From positions 1-9,155 of the forward strand of contig JAJZLX010000529.1 in assembly GCA_021850555.1 (NCBI GenBank): DNA of 9,155 nucleotides, written 5' to 3'. The notes beneath the pieces were generated by a model, which searched no databases, was not told the DNA's origin, and was given only the letters and a program-made list of their open reading frames with translations. This document shows positions 6,695 to 9,155 of this stretch, piece after piece; the first letter of the stretch is position 1, and each line of letters starts with the position of its first letter. The position numbers and the translations under genes are program-made. Origin of the DNA: Pseudomonadota bacterium (GTDB lineage Bacteria; Pseudomonadota; Gammaproteobacteria; Steroidobacterales; Steroidobacteraceae).

Positions 6695-7829
6695 AGCGCC
6701 GAACGCCGCAGCGCTGCGGCGTGTCCCGATCGGGTCCGGCCGGCAGCGAGCGCCACAGATCGAGCGCCGCCTGAGGGGAAATCTCCTCGACGTGGCGGGC
6801 CTCGAGCGCCAGGACCGGGGAGCTGCCGCCGCTGCGCGGCAGCCAGACCCGGGGAGACTGGATGCCGTAGAGCACCACGAGCGGGACACCGAGCGCGGCG
6901 GCCGCGTGCGCAGGCCCCGTGTCGATGGAGATCATGCTGTGGGCCAGCTCGCACAGCGTGAACAGGCGCCGCAGGCCGCAAGCGGCCACCGCCACCCGGG
7001 GGACGGAGGCCGCCGCGCAGATCCGCTCGAGCATCGAGGCTTCGGCCGGCGCCCCGCGCAGCAGGATCAGCGCCTCGGGATGAGCGCTGTGAATTCCCTC
7101 TAGCAGGCTGACCCAGTTCGCGAGCGGCCAGACTTTGTCGTCCCGATCGCTCCAATGGCGCATGCGCCGCCGGCCCATGGTGCGGTGATTGCCCGGCTGC
7201 ACGAGGACCAGCGGCTCGCCGTGCCAGCCCCGCCCGGCGAGCCAGGCGCGCCCCTCGCGCCGCTCGCTCTCCGTCACCCGAAGATGCGGTCGCCAGAGGT
7301 CTGCGGCCTGCGGCTGCGGATAGTCCCGCTCCCGCACCGAGGCGGGGGTGCGGGCGGCGAACTGCAACTGACAGTCGAGCCACAGGCGCTCGGTTCCAGG
7401 CTCCTCGTCGATAAAGAGGCAGCGCCGCGGGTCGATGCCCCCTAAGGACAACAGGCGTTTGATCCGCGGTACCTGCCGGCGATGGTGCTCGAGCACGTAC
7501 ACCGGGCCCGGCGCACTTGAGCGCAAGGCCCGCAACACCGCGGGCCACGCCAGGCCGAGCACAAGCGGCGCCTTGCGCGGCACGTGCCAGCAGGCCTCCA
7601 CATCCGGATGCCCCAGGTACATATCGCGGATCCATGGATCCATGCCGACGACATAACACGGAGCGCCGTAGCGGCGATGCAGAAACCGCAGGACCGCCGT
7701 CAGCATCACCATGTCGCCGATGCGGCCGAACCGGAACACGAAGGGGTGGAGCGGCGGCCCCGGATCTGCGGTCAATGTCGTTGAGGGCATCGGCGGGTGT
7801 CGGGAAGGATCATCCGGGCCAACGGCCAT
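6693..7829 (-). CDS. Glycosyltransferase family 9 protein (heptosyltransferase-like), upstream copy
   Basis: This 378-residue cytoplasmic GT-B transferase is the first gene of a two-gene unit. The family motifs are complete: GRIGDMVMLTAV with Asp39, SDRDDKVWPLANW with Lys232, GAPAEASMLERI with Glu263, and MISIDTGPAHAAAALGVPLVVLYG with Asp303. The spacing of Lys, Glu and Asp (31 and 40 residues) resembles that of E. coli heptosyltransferase I, where these residues serve catalysis and ADP binding. About 28 residues precede the first conserved strand (FVFRFGRIGD). The ATG at 7829 is the longest choice, and a second ATG at 7790 (Met14) is equally possible, as neither has a clear binding site. Whether it uses ADP-heptose or another nucleotide sugar is not shown. 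Its neighbours suggest lipopolysaccharide-core or surface-glycan work. Confidence 0.9.
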   Translation of the reverse strand: MAVGPDDPSRHPPMPSTTLTADPGPPLHPFVFRFGRIGDMVMLTAVLRFLHRRYGAPCYVVGMDPWIRDMYLGHPDVEACWHVPRKAPLVLGLAWPAVLRALRSSAPGPVYVLEHHRRQVPRIKRLLSLGGIDPRRCLFIDEEPGTERLWLDCQLQFAARTPASVRERDYPQPQAADLWRPHLRVTESERREGRAWLAGRGWHGEPLVLVQPGNHRTMGRRRMRHWSDRDDKVWPLANWVSLLEGIHSAHPEALILLRGAPAEASMLERICAAASVPRVAVAACGLRRLFTLCELAHSMISIDTGPAHAAAALGVPLVVLYGIQSPRVWLPRSGGSSPVLALEARHVEEISPQAALDLWRSLPAGPDRDTPQRCGVRR

Positions 7830-7976
7830 TGTGACGCAGGGCCTCGAGGTTCAGCAAGCGGCCGTGGCGGGGCGCAGCCGATCCCGGTCGTGCCCACGGG
7901 CCAAGGGCTGCGCCCTGCCGCACACGCACCGCGCCTGTCCGGCCGCGGGCCGCCCCCGTGTCACGGGCCACCCGGG

Positions 7977-8001
7977 GCTGCGGATAGGGGTTATCCGCAG
8001 C
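7977..8001. promoter_or_regulatory. Perfect inverted repeat, candidate operator in the divergent region
   Basis: GCTGCGGATA (7977-7986) and TATCCGCAGC (7992-8001) are exact reverse complements around the five-base spacer GGGGT. No T-run follows on either strand, so a terminator is unlikely. A further half-site TATCCGC occurs at 8026-8032, 34 bp from the same bases of the right arm, or roughly three helical turns. The site lies about 90 bases before the ModE-type gene and about 150 bases before the glycosyltransferase gene. Autoregulation by the ModE-type protein is a reasonable inference: ModE sites are also dyads with TATA-containing half-sites, but the match to the E. coli consensus is weak. 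Confidence 0.45.
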
Positions 8002-8041
8002 GGCATTTCGGTGCGCACTTCGCGATATCCGCGGGCCCCTA

Positions 8042-8070
8042 CTCACAGGCGCCTCGGTTACGGGTATGCT
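8042..8070 (+). promoter_or_regulatory. Candidate promoter of the ModE-type gene
   Basis: CTCACA (8042-8047) and TATGCT (8065-8070) are separated by 17 bases; each matches four of six consensus positions. Transcription would start near 8077, giving a leader of about 15 bases before the ATG at 8092. The match is weak and rests mainly on position, with the half-site TATCCGC (8026-8032) just upstream. Confidence 0.28.
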
Positions 8071-8091
8071 CACATCCATAGGCGAGCTGAG

Positions 8092-8520
8092 ATGAAACAG
8101 ACGGTGCGCTTCCGAGTGGACTTCACGACCGGCTGCTCGATCGGCCCGGGCAAGGTGGCGTTGTTGGAAGGCATTCGCGACACCGGCTCGCTGCGCCAGG
8201 CGGCGCGCGCACTCGGCATGAGCTACCGGCGCGCATGGCTGCTGCTCGATGAGCTCAATCACTCCTTCACGGCGCCCGCCACCACGGCGACGGTGGGCGG
8301 CGCGGGCGGAGGAGGAGCGCAGCTCACCACCTTCGGCGAGACGCTCATCCACGCCTACCGCTCGCTCGAGCGCGACATCGAGTCGCTGGCGCACGTGACT
8401 CTCGCGACCATCGCCGCGCGCGCCAAGGCCCGGCCGGGACCGAAGGCCCGACGCCCCCCGAGCGAGCAGCGCCGCAGGCTCTCCCGCGCCCCCTCCCCCG
8501 GGCCTGGGCGCACGGATTGA
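8092..8520 (+). CDS. Stand-alone ModE-type winged-helix DNA-binding protein
   Basis: This 142-residue regulator corresponds to the N-terminal DNA-binding domain of the molybdate regulator ModE. The match runs from about residue 15 to 95: SIGPGKVALLEGIRDTGSL, then RQAARALGMSYRRAW (helix-turn-helix recognition region), LLLDELNHSF, the Gly-rich wing GGAGGGGAQLTTFGE, and a dimer-helix-like HAYRSLERDIESL. Full ModE is about 260 residues with two C-terminal molybdate-binding (MOP/TOBE) domains. These are absent here and replaced by a short Arg/Pro-rich tail (about 110-142), so molybdate sensing by this protein alone is unlikely. The ATG at 8092 fits the family start; only a weak AGGCGAG-type binding site precedes it. 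It is divergent from the glycosyltransferases and 29 bp ahead of the Omp85-like gene, with which it may be cotranscribed. Its targets are unknown. Confidence 0.88.
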   Translation: MKQTVRFRVDFTTGCSIGPGKVALLEGIRDTGSLRQAARALGMSYRRAWLLLDELNHSFTAPATTATVGGAGGGGAQLTTFGETLIHAYRSLERDIESLAHVTLATIAARAKARPGPKARRPPSEQRRRLSRAPSPGPGRTD

Positions 8521-8549
8521 GCGCGGCGGTCCATAGGCTGACATTTCAC

Positions 8550-9155
8550 ATGCGCTCACCGGGCGCCGCTCTTGCGGCCGTGCCGGCTCTGCTGCTCGGT
8601 CTGGCCGCTTCCGCGGCGGCCGCGGGCGCCCCGCCGGAGGCTCCGGCGCACGCGCCGCTCAGGAGCGAGGCGGCGCATGGCGGCGGCACCACCCGCTCTT
8701 TGCCCTCGAGCGCGGCTCTCGTGCGCATGGGCGCGGTGATCGGCCGGATCGAGATCCACAACCGGAACGTCTTCGACCTCTCCAACCCCAAGGACGACCG
8801 GCCGCTCTTTCGCCTCGCCGACCGCCTGCACCGCACGACGCGCAAGGGCCTCATTCGCCATCAGCTGCTCTTTCACACAGGCGAGCGCTACTCCCCGCAC
8901 CTGCTCGCGGAATCGGCGCGCATCCTGCGCGCGGATCCGTATTTCTATGATGCCTCCATCCGGCCGATTCGCTACCACGACGGCAAGGTCGATGTGCTCG
9001 TGAGCACCCGCGATGTCTGGACGCTCAACCCCGGCTTTGACTTCTCGCGCAGCGGTGGCAAGAGCTCGGTCGGCTTTCAGCTCGAGGAGCTCAACGCCCT
9101 CGGCACCGGCACCGACATCAAGCTCGCCCACATGCGCACGGTCGACCGGACGGAG
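8550..9155 (+). CDS. Omp85/BamA-like outer-membrane protein, N-terminal part (cut by window edge)
   Basis: An open frame of 202 codons starts at the ATG at 8550 and runs off the right edge. It begins with a signal peptide (Ala/Leu-rich core, cleavage near residues 23-26) and a Pro/Ala/Ser linker to about residue 58. Residues about 62-153 look like one POTRA domain: GAVIGRIEIHNRNVFD, LIRHQLLFHTGERYSP, then LLAESARILRADPYFYDASI and VDVLVSTRDVWTL. It then passes directly into barrel-like sequence, NPGFDFSRSGG and VGFQLEELNALGTGTDI, resembling the first strands of BamA/TamA proteins (N-x-LG-x-G motif). BamA has five POTRA domains and TamA three, so a single one would mark a smaller Omp85-type protein. 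No clear ribosome binding site is seen (AGG at 8535-8537 is a little far). The barrel and C-terminus lie outside the window, so the assignment rests on the POTRA-like part. Confidence 0.8.
   Translation, partial: MRSPGAALAAVPALLLGLAASAAAAGAPPEAPAHAPLRSEAAHGGGTTRSLPSSAALVRMGAVIGRIEIHNRNVFDLSNPKDDRPLFRLADRLHRTTRKGLIRHQLLFHTGERYSPHLLAESARILRADPYFYDASIRPIRYHDGKVDVLVSTRDVWTLNPGFDFSRSGGKSSVGFQLEELNALGTGTDIKLAHMRTVDRTE

Noticed and set aside
5676..7103. 475-codon plus-strand open frame opposite both glycosyltransferases
   Set aside because: It crosses the junction of two genuine genes and reads as Arg/Gln/His-rich noise; both sense genes have complete family motifs.
6301..7659. 452-codon minus-strand open frame in another register of the glycosyltransferase pair
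   Set aside because: It overlaps both real genes in a different frame and shows Ala/Gly/Arg-rich composition with none of the family 9 motifs.
7810..8559. 249-codon minus-strand open frame across the divergent region and the ModE-type gene
   Set aside because: It is antisense to a clear winged-helix gene, runs into the operator region, and has no recognisable motif.
8556..9131. 191-codon minus-strand open frame opposite the Omp85-like gene
   Set aside because: The plus strand carries a signal peptide and POTRA-like domain in frame to the window edge; the antisense product is Glu/Arg/Ala-rich without a motif.

Overview
The window comes from a GC-rich, densely packed bacterial chromosome. The encoded proteins include two outer-membrane beta-barrel types (a Wzi-family protein and an Omp85-like protein), ADP-heptose-type family 9 glycosyltransferases, and a FecR-domain protein with a Trp-rich DUF6600-like segment. 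Together these point to a Gram-negative proteobacterium, most likely a high-GC gammaproteobacterium or a betaproteobacterium. That placement is inferred from protein content and base composition; no rRNA or other taxonomic marker is present.

Layout: positions 1-358 contain no convincing gene. A large minus-strand gene (359-2452) encodes a secreted FecR-domain protein with a Trp-rich middle and a long Pro/Arg/His-rich tail. A divergent promoter region (2453-2709) holds a near-perfect AT-rich 22-bp palindrome over a candidate extended -10. Plus-strand genes follow: a MOSC-domain (mARC/YcbX-type) protein at 2710-3528 and, 68 bp later, a 670-residue Wzi-family outer-membrane protein at 3597-5609. 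Converging on these, with only 18 bp between stop codons, is a tandem pair of paralogous family 9 glycosyltransferases on the minus strand (5628-6683 and 6693-7829), tightly coupled in translation. After a second divergent region (7830-8091), which holds a perfect 10-bp-arm inverted repeat and an extra half-site, come a stand-alone ModE-type DNA-binding protein (8092-8520) and the start of an Omp85/BamA-like protein with a signal peptide and one POTRA domain (8550 to the right edge).

The common theme is the cell envelope: Wzi-type surface-polysaccharide attachment, two sugar transferases of the lipopolysaccharide-core type, an outer-membrane insertase-like protein, and a secreted FecR/Trp-rich protein. 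A second, looser theme is molybdenum (MOSC protein and ModE-like regulator), but those genes are about 4.6 kb apart and a functional link is not shown.

I see no CRISPR array, tRNA, rRNA, insertion sequence or convincing intrinsic terminator. No clearly new multi-gene system stands out. The best leads are the two palindromic operator candidates, the duplicated glycosyltransferases with a Lys-to-Arg change at a probable active-site position, and the truncated ModE and Omp85-like architectures.
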